From: Qipengyuania pelagi
GTDB taxonomy: Bacteria; Pseudomonadota; Alphaproteobacteria; Sphingomonadales; Sphingomonadaceae
Length of the DNA: 64,000 nt
Direction: 5' to 3'
NCBI RefSeq assembly: GCF_009827295.1
Contig: NZ_WTYD01000001.1
Span: 868,001-932,000 of the forward strand
The position numbers and the translations under genes were made by a program. The notes beneath the pieces were generated by a model. The model had not been told where the DNA came from. It made no database searches and saw only the letters and a program-made list of their open reading frames with translations. How positions within the stretch are numbered: position 1 is the stretch's first letter; each line of letters begins with the position of its first letter. Positions 16,086-25,880 of the stretch are shown here, one piece after another.

Positions 16086-17909
16086 ATGAGACGGGAAGTT
16101 CAGAGCATCGTCGGCTATGCCGCTGCGTTCTTCGCGGCGACGACAGCTACGATCTTCTGGACCCGGTATAGCGGCGGCCTGGCCCTGTTCTGGCCGGGCA
16201 CGGCGATCGCGGCGGCGCTGTTCCTGACCTTGCCCTATCGCAAATGGGCGGTGCCTGCTGGCATTCTGCTCGTTCTCAGCACTATCGCCACCGCTTTCTT
16301 CGGTTTCGGTCCGGGGCCTGCGCTTCCGCTCGCCTTCGTGAATGTCAGCGAAGCACTGTTGACCGCCCATCTTTTGCGAAAGTTCCGGCCCCAAGGCGAT
16401 TACGTCACCAGTGGGCCGGGCATCCTCGCCCTGATCGGGATAGCGGGTTTCGCGGTTCCCATCACTCTGTCGCTCTTCGGAAGCTTCATCGCCTGGCGGG
16501 CGGTGGGCGGTGAATGGTGGCTGCATACGATGGCCTGGATCGTCGGCCACGGGCTCGGCGCGATGCTGGTGATGCCGCTTGTCCTGCTTATCTCAGGCTA
16601 TGCGAGGAGCGACGGAGCGCCGGATATGTCGCTGCGGCTTTCTCCGCGAAGGACGGTGGAATTCATCTTCGTCCTGGCGCTGATCGCTGGCATTTCGACT
16701 GCGACGATTTTCCAGACCGGATTTCCTCTGCTGTTCCTTCCGATGGTGCCCGTGGTGCTGGCAAGTTATCGGTTCGGACGATTGGGCGCCACGGTGGGTG
16801 TCCTGGTCGTCACAGTGGTCGCGGCGGCGTCGCTCGCGCAGGATACGGGACATTTCGCCGCTCTCGATCTGTCCATGGCCGGCAAAGCCCTGTTCCTGCA
16901 ATTCTATCTGGCGGTGCAATTGCTGATTGCCCTGCCGCTTGCGATCGCGCTCAATCAGCGCGAGCGACTGGTCGCCGACATCATCCAGCGCGAGGCGCTT
17001 CAGCGCTTGATCTCCGATCATTCGGACGACGCGCTGCTGCATCTCGACCGTGAGGGATTGATCCAGTTCGCGTCTCCGGCATCACGGGCGCTGAGCGGCC
17101 TCGAGAATCTCGATGGCAAGCCGCTCAGCACCTTTTTCGGGGCGTTCGACCATCAGATCATCGAGGAAGCCCTGTCAGGGGCGCGCGCATCTCCGGGGGC
17201 CACGCGGATCATCGAACGTTCAGTGACACGCGGCCATGCGACTCTTTGGCTGGAGGCGAAGATCCGCGCGGTCTACGCCGCGGGGGCGGTGCGCTCTTTC
17301 GTCGTCACGATCCGTGACGTCACCGCGCGCAAGCTCGATGAATTGCAAGCCACGCGCGAGGCGCGCACCGATGCGCTGACAGGCCTGCCGAACCGCCGCG
17401 CCTTCCTCGACATGCTGGAGGAACAACTCGTTGATGCAAAGGAAGCGCCCTTCGCTCTCGCGCTGATCGATCTCGACCATTTCAAGCGCGTCAACGACAC
17501 CTACGGCCATGATACCGGGGACATGGTCCTGAAAAGGATCGCCGGCCTCATGCGCGAACACACGACGCGCAAATGTATTTTTGCCCGTCTTGGTGGCGAA
17601 GAGTTCGGAATGATCGTGACACGCGATGCAGTCGACGATGCGCTGGCGATCTGCGAGCATCTGCGCGAGGCGATCGCCGGCAAGCGCATGGCCGACCAGG
17701 ACGGTCGCACCTTCAACATCACAGCCAGTATCGGCATCGCGCGCATCGTCGAAACATGCAGCGCGTCGGTGGCGATGAACTGCGCGGACGCGCCTCTCTA
17801 TGCCGCCAAGGCTGCCGGTCGCAATGCCATAAGAGTGGCTCAGTGCGAGGGCAGCTGGGGCTCACCGATGCGGGTGGTGCCCCGCCATGTCATGGGCGAC
17901 GCGGGCTGA
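16086..17909 (+). CDS. Membrane diguanylate cyclase: MASE1-PAS-GGDEF
   Basis: The predicted enzyme makes cyclic di-GMP from two GTP at the inner membrane. The 607-residue protein has an N-terminal MASE1 sensory domain of about eight membrane segments (residues 8-290; FWPGTAIAAALFLTLPYR is typical). A PAS domain follows (about 303-415, LQRLISDHSDDALLHLDREG), then a GGDEF domain (about 425-590) with the active-site motif GGEEF at 503-507 and DALTGLPNRRAF. The usual RxxD inhibitory site five residues before GGEEF is absent, so c-di-GMP product inhibition through that site is unlikely. No EAL domain is attached. It converges with leuA with 7 bp between the stops. Confidence 0.9.
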   Translation: MRREVQSIVGYAAAFFAATTATIFWTRYSGGLALFWPGTAIAAALFLTLPYRKWAVPAGILLVLSTIATAFFGFGPGPALPLAFVNVSEALLTAHLLRKFRPQGDYVTSGPGILALIGIAGFAVPITLSLFGSFIAWRAVGGEWWLHTMAWIVGHGLGAMLVMPLVLLISGYARSDGAPDMSLRLSPRRTVEFIFVLALIAGISTATIFQTGFPLLFLPMVPVVLASYRFGRLGATVGVLVVTVVAAASLAQDTGHFAALDLSMAGKALFLQFYLAVQLLIALPLAIALNQRERLVADIIQREALQRLISDHSDDALLHLDREGLIQFASPASRALSGLENLDGKPLSTFFGAFDHQIIEEALSGARASPGATRIIERSVTRGHATLWLEAKIRAVYAAGAVRSFVVTIRDVTARKLDELQATREARTDALTGLPNRRAFLDMLEEQLVDAKEAPFALALIDLDHFKRVNDTYGHDTGDMVLKRIAGLMREHTTRKCIFARLGGEEFGMIVTRDAVDDALAICEHLREAIAGKRMADQDGRTFNITASIGIARIVETCSASVAMNCADAPLYAAKAAGRNAIRVAQCEGSWGSPMRVVPRHVMGDAG

Positions 17910-17916
17910 CCGGGCG

Positions 17917-19599
17917 CTAGGTCCGGGCGATGGCGCTGTTCGCGGCGCTCAGCACTGCGCGCACGCCTGCCGTCGCGACATCCTCGTCGATACCGCAAGC
18001 CCAGATCGTCTGGCCGGACGGTGTGCGACATTCGAGATAAGCGGCCGCCCTGCTGTCACGCCCCGTGGTGAGAGCATGTTCGACGTAATCGACGATTTCC
18101 AGCTGCAAGCCGAACGCCTCCTCCAGCGTGCTTAGAACACTCGAAATCAGGCCGTTGCCGCGCCCGCTCACGCTCTGGCGCTCGCCATCGACCTCGATCC
18201 TCCCGCTGAACAGGCGGCTGCCATCCGAAGCACGCCGCTCTTCGTAATCGATCAACTGGAAATGCTTGTCCCTTGTCTGGACGTGATAGGTTTGGCGGAA
18301 GGCCTCCCAGATATCGGCGGCATTCAGTTCGCGACCCAATTCGTCGGCCATGCGCTGGACATGGGGGCTGAAATCGGCCTGCATCTTCTTGGGCAGCTTG
18401 AGGCCCTGGTCCTGCTCCAGCACCCAGGCAAATCCGCCCTTGCCGGACTGCGAATTGACGCGGATCACCGCTTCGTAGCTGCGGCCCAGATCGGCGGGAT
18501 CGATCGGGAGGTAGGGCACGCGCCAGCGCTCGTCATTCTGCGTCGAACGGGCGCCGAAGCCTTTCTTGATCGCATCCTGATGGCTGCCGGAAAAGGCGGT
18601 ATAGACCAGCTCGCCACCATAGGGATGGCGGGCGGGGACGGGCAATTCGTTGCAATATTCGACCGTGCGGATCACCCGGTCGATATCCGAGAAGTCGAGC
18701 GCGGGATCGACACCTTGCGTGTACATGTTGAGCGCCATGGTCACGAGGCAGCAATTGCCCGTCCGCTCGCCATTGCCGAACAGGCACCCTTCGACCCGGT
18801 CCGCGCCCGCCATCAGCGCCAATTCCGCCGCCGCCACGCCGGTTCCGCGATCGTTATGCGTGTGCAAGCTGATAACCGCGCTGTCGCGATTGGGCAGGTT
18901 ACGGATGAAATATTCGACCTGATCGGCGTAGATATTGGGTGTGGCCGCCTCGACCGTGGCGGGCAGGTTCAGGATGATCGGATGGTCGGGCGTCGGCGCG
19001 AGCACGTCCATCACGGCCTCGCAGACTTCCAGGCTGAAATCGAGTTCGGCGGTCGAGAATGTTTCCGGGCTGTACTGGAAATGCCAGTCCGTATCGGGTC
19101 GCGCGCCCGCTTCGTCGCGCATGACCTTCGCGCCCGCCACAGCGATCTCGCGCACCTGGTCGCGGCTCATGCCGAACACGATCTCGCGCCAGGCCGGGCT
19201 GACCGCGTTGTAGAGATGGACGATCGCCGCGCGCGCGCCGTCGAGGCTGGCGAAGCTGGTGCGGATCAGGTCCTCGCGGCTCTGGGTCAGCACCTGAACG
19301 ATCACGTCGTCGGGGATGCGGCCGCTCCGCACCAGCCCGCTGATGAAGTCGAACTCGGTCGCGCCCGCGCTGGGGAAGCCGACCTCGATCTCCTTGACGC
19401 CGATTTCGACGAGCAGGTCGAAGAAGCGGGTCTTCTTATGCGCATCCATCGGATCGACGATGGCCTGGTTGCCATCGCGAAGGTCGGTGGAAAGCCAGCG
19501 GGGCGGAGCGGTAATCGTGCGCGTCGGCCATTGCCGGTCGGGCAGGTCGATCTGCGGAAAAGGGGCGTATTTCGCGCTGGGATCGCGGAGCATTGGCAT
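17917..19599 (-). CDS. leuA: 2-isopropylmalate synthase
   Basis: LeuA condenses acetyl-CoA with 2-oxoisovalerate, the first committed step of leucine synthesis. The 560-residue protein is of the long LeuA type (class 2). It has the HMGL-like catalytic barrel near the N-terminus (STDLRDGNQAIVDPM at residues 37-51) and metal-ligand motifs HTHNDRGTGVAAAE and GERTGNCCL. The C-terminal regulatory LeuA dimer domain, which binds leucine for feedback inhibition, covers about residues 420-555. The ATG is downstream of a leader segment that encodes a Leu-rich peptide and an inverted repeat, so transcription is probably attenuated in response to charged tRNA-Leu. leuCDB are not in this window. Confidence 0.95.
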   Translation of the reverse strand: MPMLRDPSAKYAPFPQIDLPDRQWPTRTITAPPRWLSTDLRDGNQAIVDPMDAHKKTRFFDLLVEIGVKEIEVGFPSAGATEFDFISGLVRSGRIPDDVIVQVLTQSREDLIRTSFASLDGARAAIVHLYNAVSPAWREIVFGMSRDQVREIAVAGAKVMRDEAGARPDTDWHFQYSPETFSTAELDFSLEVCEAVMDVLAPTPDHPIILNLPATVEAATPNIYADQVEYFIRNLPNRDSAVISLHTHNDRGTGVAAAELALMAGADRVEGCLFGNGERTGNCCLVTMALNMYTQGVDPALDFSDIDRVIRTVEYCNELPVPARHPYGGELVYTAFSGSHQDAIKKGFGARSTQNDERWRVPYLPIDPADLGRSYEAVIRVNSQSGKGGFAWVLEQDQGLKLPKKMQADFSPHVQRMADELGRELNAADIWEAFRQTYHVQTRDKHFQLIDYEERRASDGSRLFSGRIEVDGERQSVSGRGNGLISSVLSTLEEAFGLQLEIVDYVEHALTTGRDSRAAAYLECRTPSGQTIWACGIDEDVATAGVRAVLSAANSAIART

Positions 19600-19640
19600 C
19601 GGGAGTACTCGGTCTGTCTAAAGGTTGCGACGTTCGGAAA

Positions 19641-19690
19641 CCCTTGGGCGCTCAGCGCGCCAGACGGGCACGCCGGGTCACGCCCAAGGG
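19641..19690 (-). promoter_or_regulatory. Attenuator-like inverted repeat in the leuA leader
   Basis: Perfect 10-bp arms CCCTTGGGCG and CGCCCAAGGG (minus-strand reading) are separated by 30 bases. The first arm overlaps the last codons (Pro-Trp-Ala) of the leader peptide. The second arm is followed by TTTCC, a short U-rich tail. The GCGC-rich loop could form a competing hairpin. This layout suits ribosome-dependent attenuation, with stalling at the Leu codons freeing the downstream sequence. Whether the long stem is terminator or antiterminator is not resolved. Confidence 0.5.
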
Positions 19691-19728
19691 CGGATAAGTC
19701 GTAGGCCGGACAGATCGAGCGCGTTCAT
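19678..19728 (-). CDS. leuL: Leucine-rich leader peptide upstream of leuA
   Basis: A 16-residue open frame reads MNALDLSGLRLIRPWA and stops 78 bp before the leuA start. Four of the residues are Leu and one is Ile, and one Leu is coded by the rare-looking CTA. The ATG is preceded by a modest GCAGGGCCT ribosome site. The stop codon lies inside the 5' arm region of an inverted repeat. This is the classic layout of a leader peptide that measures Leu-tRNA supply by ribosome stalling. The frame is too short for ordinary gene finding, and evidence comes from composition, position and the associated hairpin. Confidence 0.6.
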   Translation of the reverse strand: MNALDLSGLRLIRPWA

Positions 19729-19799
19729 AGGCCCTGCATCGCCGATCCGATCGTGCGATGCAAGCCTGTCGTTCGAAAATTACCCTTTCGGACGCGCCT

Positions 19800-20450
19800 T
19801 CATTCCTTTTCGAAGGCCGCGGTGATCTCCAGTTCTACCGCGTCACCCACCATCGGCAGCGCGTAGTCGATCCCGAAGTCGGACCGCTGGATGGTCGTGC
19901 GCCCTTCGAAGCCGATCGTCTCGCGCTTGTTCATCGGATTGGTCCCGGCGCCGGTGAAGCTGACATAGAGTTCGACTGGGCGCGTCACTCCGTTGAGCGT
20001 CAGATCGCCGTCGACCTCGGCCGTGACGCCGCTCGCGCCGATACGGACCGCGCGCGAAACGAACCGGGCAGGCTCGGGTTCGGGGCCGAAGAAATCGGGT
20101 TCCTCGCCATCCTTGCCGGGGCGCAGCATATGATCGCGCAAGCCCTCGCTGACGACCGCAAGACTGGTGATCGGGATCGTCACATCGACCGTAGCAGCGC
20201 TCGGGTCGGCGGGATCGATCGTCAACGTCCCGTCGACATCGCCGAACAGGCCGAAATAATCGTTGAAGCCGAAATGATCGACGCTCCACGCGACGAGGCT
20301 GTGGCTCCCATCGGTCGTATAGGTTCCGGCGGTGACGCGCGATACGTCGACGAGGCCGGGCTTGCTCGGCGGAGCGGACTGCGCCTCCAGCGCGGCGACG
20401 CCACCTACGCCAAGGACGAGAGCGGATAGGGCGAGGGCGATGGGCTTCAT
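19800..20450 (-). CDS. Secreted YceI-family lipid-binding protein
   Basis: YceI proteins are periplasmic lipocalin-like barrels that bind polyisoprenoids such as ubiquinone-type molecules. The 216-residue protein starts with a signal peptide (MKPIALALSALVLGVGGVAA, cleavage near ALEA-QS). It contains the family pattern YTTDGSHSLVAWSVDHFGF, a GDLTLNGVTRPVELYVSF strand pair and RSDFGIDYALPMVGDAVEL near the end. The ATG has a good AGGAGA ribosome site, and the upstream in-frame extension does not look secretory. It lies between the leuA leader and ilvC, on the same strand as both, but does not appear related to them in function. Confidence 0.88.
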   Translation of the reverse strand: MKPIALALSALVLGVGGVAALEAQSAPPSKPGLVDVSRVTAGTYTTDGSHSLVAWSVDHFGFNDYFGLFGDVDGTLTIDPADPSAATVDVTIPITSLAVVSEGLRDHMLRPGKDGEEPDFFGPEPEPARFVSRAVRIGASGVTAEVDGDLTLNGVTRPVELYVSFTGAGTNPMNKRETIGFEGRTTIQRSDFGIDYALPMVGDAVELEITAAFEKE

Positions 20451-20525
20451 AACAGTCTCCTGAAGTCGGACGGTCCGGTGCTGACGGGACCTAGCGCGAA
20501 CCGATCCCGTCCTCAAATCGTCCGG

Positions 20526-22085
<1,560 letters not shown>

Positions 22086-22086
<1 letters not shown>

Positions 22087-23840
22087 CACACCAGCGCCTT
22101 TGCCTTGTCGTCGATCGATCCCGCCACGCTGTCGCCATACATCAGCATTTCGGTATGCGCCGCGCCGCTGGGGATCATCGGCAGGCAGTTCGCATTCTTC
22201 GACACGTGGCAATCGACGATGACCGGCCCGTCATGCGCGATCATCGCTTCGATCCCGGCATCGAGCTGGCTCTCGTCCTCGATCCTGATTCCCTTCCAGC
22301 CATAGGCCTCGGCCAGCGCCACGAAATCGGGCAGGCTGTCGGAGTAGCTGTTGGAATAGCGGCTCTCATAGATCAGTTCCTGCCACTGGCGGACCATGCC
22401 CATATATTCGTTGTTGAGGATGAAGACCTTGACCGGCAGGCGATACTGGCTCGCCGTTCCGAGTTCCTGGATGTTCATCTGAATGCTCGCCTCGCCCGCG
22501 ATGTCTATGACGAGCGCGTCGGGATTGCCGAGCTGAGCGCCGATGGCGGCGGGCAGGCCATAGCCCATCGTGCCGAGGCCTCCGCTGGTGAGCCATTTGT
22601 TCGGCCCCATGAAGCCGAAATATTGTGCCGCCCACATCTGGTGCTGACCGACTTCGGTGGTGATGATCGGATCGCGATCCCGCGTCAGCGCGAACAGCCG
22701 CTCGATGCTCTTTTGCGGCATGATCGCATCGCTGCTCTGCGGATAGGCGAGGCAGTGCCGCGCGCGCCACCCGGCGATGCGGGCCTGCCACTCGGTAAGG
22801 TCGCGCGCCTCGCGCTTATCCCATGCCGAGACCAGCTGTTCGAGCACTTCGGCGCAATCGCCCACGATGCCGAGATCGACGGGGACCACCTTGTTGATGC
22901 TCGCCCGGTCGATATCGATGTGGATCTTCTTGGCCTGCGGGGCGAAGGCGTCGAGCCGTCCGGTCACCCGATCGTCGAACCGCGATCCGATCGCGACGAT
23001 CAGGTCGGACCGGTTCATCGCCATGTTCGCTTCGTAGGTCCCGTGCATCCCCAGCATCCCGAGCCAGTCCGGGTGGTCGGCGGGAAACGCGCCGAGGCCC
23101 ATCAGCGTGCTGGTAACGGGCGCGCCGGTCAGGCGCTGCAATTCGCGCAGCAATTCGCTGGCGCGGGGACCTGCGTTGATGACGCCGCCGCCGGTATAGA
23201 AGACGGGCCGTTCCGCCGCCGCGAGCATGTCGACGGCGCTGGCGATCTCGTCAGCCGCGGCGGAGGTGCGAGGCCGGTAGCGGTGCGAGGCGAGGGGGGC
23301 GGTCTCTTCCTCGTCCACCAGCGCGATCTGGATGTCTTTCGGGATGTCGACCAGGACCGGGCCGGGGCGACCGGTGGTGGCGATGCGAAACGCCTCCTCG
23401 ATCGTGGCGGCGAGCTTGCTCGGGTCGTTCACGAGATAATTGTGCTTGGTGCAATGGCGGGTGATGCCGACCGTATCGGCTTCCTGAAACGCGTCGGTCC
23501 CGATCAGGCCCGTGGGCACCTGTCCGGTGATGACGACCATCGGGATCGAATCCATCCACGCATCGGCGATTCCCGTCACGGCATTGGTCGCGCCGGGGCC
23601 GCTGGTGACGAGGACGACGCCGGGCTTGCCGGTGGAGCGGGCATAGCCTTCCGCCGCATGGGCCGCGCCCGCTTCGTGGCGAACGAGGATGTGACGCAGG
23701 CCGCCTTCGCGCTGATCTTCGCCGAACAGCTCGTCATAGATCGGCAGCACCGCGCCGCCGGGATAGCCGAACACGAATTCGACGCCCTGCTGCACCAGCG
23801 TATCGATCAGGACTCGCGCGCCACTGCGCTGCTCCGACAC
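22086..23840 (-). CDS. ilvB: Acetolactate synthase large (catalytic) subunit
   Basis: IlvB is the ThDP- and FAD-dependent catalytic subunit making acetolactate and acetohydroxybutyrate. The 584-residue protein has [15 protein letters not shown], the catalytic-Glu region [16 protein letters not shown], the FAD-domain GGGVINAG, and the ThDP region [16 protein letters not shown] followed 24 residues later by NNEYMGMV. The usual GDG motif therefore reads GEA, with Glu as the Mg2+ ligand. The start is GTG, seven bases after a very strong AAGGAG; an ATG 31 codons upstream has no such site. A hairpin and promoter-like element precede the gene inside and after miaA. Confidence 0.95.
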
Positions 23841-23886
23841 TTTATTCTCCTTCGTCGGTGGGATTCGCTCCATGCCCATCATGGAA

Positions 23887-23922
23887 ATCGGCCCGGGGCG
23901 GGGGTTAGCGCGCCGGGCCGAT
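23887..23922 (-). promoter_or_regulatory. Strong hairpin at the 5' end of the ilvB transcript (or miaA terminator)
   Basis: On the minus strand, ATCGGCCCGG and CCGGGCCGAT form a perfect 10-bp stem with a 16-base loop, located 47 bp before the ilvB start and after the miaA stop. It is followed by only TTCC, so it is a poor intrinsic terminator. It could act as a 5' stabilising or regulatory hairpin of the ilv mRNA. No Leu/Val/Ile-rich leader peptide was found here. Confidence 0.45.
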
Positions 23923-23930
23923 CTGGGAGA

Positions 23931-23959
23931 CATATCTCTTCTTCAAGCCCGGATGTCAA
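23931..23959 (-). promoter_or_regulatory. ilvBp: Candidate sigma70-type promoter of the ilvBNC genes
   Basis: A perfect -35 TTGACA sits at the end of miaA, followed after 17 bp by GATATG as a partial -10. Transcription would begin about 85 bp upstream of the ilvB GTG, just before the hairpin. The -35 match is full and the -10 match is partial. Confidence 0.4.
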
Positions 23960-24920
23960 CGCTTTTTTGAAACAAAGATACAAAAATATCGCGTAAAGAG
24001 ATTGTTTCATTGCGCGAACGCGGCCATTGGCTTGGCGATTGATTGCGAAACCAGGTGAATTGCCGCTTCGCATATTGTCTCGTCGACAGCCTCCCGCGCT
24101 CGATCGCTTCCTCACGGGTGAGCTCCCCGCGCAGCATGGCCGCCACTTCGGGCACGCCGATCGCCCGCATGACCGGAAGCGCCGGATCGAGATCGCGGTC
24201 GAGCAAGGTGCGCACCTCCTCGACCCCGCCTTCCGCGAGCATCATGGCGAAGCGGCGATCGCAGCGGTCGAACACCCATTCGCGATCGGGCAGGAGAATG
24301 AGCGGGTGGAGATCGATGCGATGCGCGATCCCGCCCTGCGTGTCAGCCTGCCAGTCCAGCATACTGCGCCCGGTCGAGCGAACGACCTCGAGCGCGCGGG
24401 CGATCCTCTGGCTGTCGGCAGGCGCGAGCTGTGCGGCGCGTTGCGGGTCTTCGTCCTGGAGAAAGGCAAACGCCATATCGGTCGGCATGGCGCGCACGCT
24501 TTCGCGGATCGCGGGATCGATCGGCGGGATCGCCGCGATCCCTTCGAGGAGCACACGCATATAGAGGCCCGTACCCCCGCACAGGATCGGCACGGCATTT
24601 TCGGCGTGAAGATCGTCGATCTCGCGCTTCGCCGCCTCTGCCCAATCCGGGGCAGAGCAGGCCATCGCGCCGTCCCAGCTGCCGAACAGGCGGTGCTCGA
24701 TACCGCCCATTTCGTCTTCGCTCGGCCGGGCGCTGAGGATGCGCAGATCGCTGTAGACCTGCGCGCTGTCGGCGTTGATGACGACCGCGCGGCGGCCCGT
24801 GCTTTCGAGTTTGCGCGCCAGCCGCACCGCCAGATCGCTCTTGCCGCTGGCGGTCGGCCCTGCGATGAGCGCGACGGGTTTGCCGGAAACGGCGTTTTCA
24901 AGGAATTCGTGCGTGATCAT
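23943..24920 (-). CDS. miaA: tRNA dimethylallyltransferase MiaA
   Basis: MiaA adds the isopentenyl group to A37 of tRNAs that read UNN codons. The 325-residue protein has the P-loop LIAGPTASGKSDLAVRLA (residues about 18-35), the DSAQVYSDLRI motif with the catalytic Asp, GGTGLYMRVLLEGIA, and the C-terminal RQYAKRQFTWFRNQ motif that contacts the tRNA. It starts at an ATG and is divergent from serB. The two coding sequences overlap head to head by 8 bp, so each promoter must lie within the other's coding sequence. The 3' end contains the TTGACA element proposed for ilvB. Confidence 0.96.
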   Translation of the reverse strand: MITHEFLENAVSGKPVALIAGPTASGKSDLAVRLARKLESTGRRAVVINADSAQVYSDLRILSARPSEDEMGGIEHRLFGSWDGAMACSAPDWAEAAKREIDDLHAENAVPILCGGTGLYMRVLLEGIAAIPPIDPAIRESVRAMPTDMAFAFLQDEDPQRAAQLAPADSQRIARALEVVRSTGRSMLDWQADTQGGIAHRIDLHPLILLPDREWVFDRCDRRFAMMLAEGGVEEVRTLLDRDLDPALPVMRAIGVPEVAAMLRGELTREEAIERGRLSTRQYAKRQFTWFRNQSPSQWPRSRNETISLRDIFVSLFQKSVDIRA

Positions 24921-25809
24921 CGCCCGGCTGATAGCAGATCAGGCAAGTATCGGTAACGCGCTCGAAACGCGGTTGGAACGGGCTCGCAACGCGCTCGCAC
25001 AGGCTGGAACGCCGGTCGCATTTGCCGGAATGCTCGATTTCTGCGGCGACGTCCTTCAGATATCGCTCGCGGAGGGCGAACCGGTTGCGGTCGCCGATGT
25101 CCTCGAACAGCATTTCGGCGCCTGCGACCTGCTGGTGGCGGATCACGAGATCGAGATCCCGCGCCTGTTCGTGTCCGACATGGATTCGACCATGATCGGT
25201 CAGGAATGCATCGACGAGCTGGCCGATTTCGCGGGGTTGAAGGAACAGGTCTCCGCCATCACCGAACGCGCCATGCGCGGGGAACTGGATTTCCCCAGCG
25301 CGCTGGCCGAGCGGGTCGCGCTGCTCGAAGGGCTGGAGGAAAGCGCGATCGAGCGCTGTCTCGATGAACGGATCGAGCCGGTCGAGGGCGCGCGCGTCCT
25401 CGTTTCGACCTTGAAGGCCAAGGGATGCCACCCCGTGCTGGTCACGGGCGGATTCCACCATTTCGCCGATCCGGTGGCTCAGATGCTCGGTTTCGAGCGC
25501 GTCGTCGGCAACCGCCTGGCCGTCGCCGGCGGCAGGCTGACCGGCGCGCTCGACGGAGCCATCAGCGATTCGGCGACGAAGCGCCGCGTGCTGGAAGAAG
25601 AGCTGGAGCGTCTGGGCGAAGGCGCGCGCGTGCTCGCCAGCGGGGATGGGGCGAACGACATTCCGATGCTGGAAGCGGCCGATTACGGTTTCGCCTATCG
25701 CGCCAAACCCAAGGCGCGCGCTGCGGCCAACGGGCGGATCGAAAGCCGGAACCTGACCGCGATCCTCAAGCTGCTCAACATCCCGCAAAACGAATGGGTC
25801 GAGGGGTGA
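24913..25809 (+). CDS. serB: Phosphoserine phosphatase SerB
   Basis: SerB releases serine from phosphoserine, the last step of serine synthesis. The 298-residue HAD-family enzyme has an N-terminal ACT-like regulatory part (residues about 1-75) and the nucleophile motif DMDSTMIGQECIDELADF at about 89-106. Also present are VTGGFHHF for the second HAD motif, a conserved Lys region at SATKRRVLEEE, and GDGANDIPML for motif IV. The start is a GTG preceded by AAGGAA at eight bases. It lies 8 bp inside the divergent miaA gene, and N-terminal similarity to alphaproteobacterial SerB supports this start. coq4 follows after a 71-bp gap. Confidence 0.95.
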   Translation: MIIARLIADQASIGNALETRLERARNALAQAGTPVAFAGMLDFCGDVLQISLAEGEPVAVADVLEQHFGACDLLVADHEIEIPRLFVSDMDSTMIGQECIDELADFAGLKEQVSAITERAMRGELDFPSALAERVALLEGLEESAIERCLDERIEPVEGARVLVSTLKAKGCHPVLVTGGFHHFADPVAQMLGFERVVGNRLAVAGGRLTGALDGAISDSATKRRVLEEELERLGEGARVLASGDGANDIPMLEAADYGFAYRAKPKARAAANGRIESRNLTAILKLLNIPQNEWVEG

Positions 25810-25831
25810 CTTGAAGCGCGTTTACCTCGTG

Positions 25832-25847
25832 CTTACACTTGTGTAAG
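25832..25847. promoter_or_regulatory. Candidate palindromic operator upstream of coq4
   Basis: CTTACAC-TT-GTGTAAG is a perfect 7+7 bp palindrome with a 2-base centre, 33 bp before the coq4 ATG. It fits the style of TetR-family operators. GCTTAC/GTAAGC also pair across the same segment. No regulator gene is next to it, so the binding protein is unknown. Confidence 0.4.
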
Positions 25848-25880
25848 TAAGCTTTGTATCCCAGCGAGGTTTCCCTTCCC

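Noticed and set aside
23840..23942. Branched-chain leader peptide for ilvB
   Set aside because: Frames in this segment have no run of Leu, Val or Ile codons; only a hairpin and a promoter-like element are visible.
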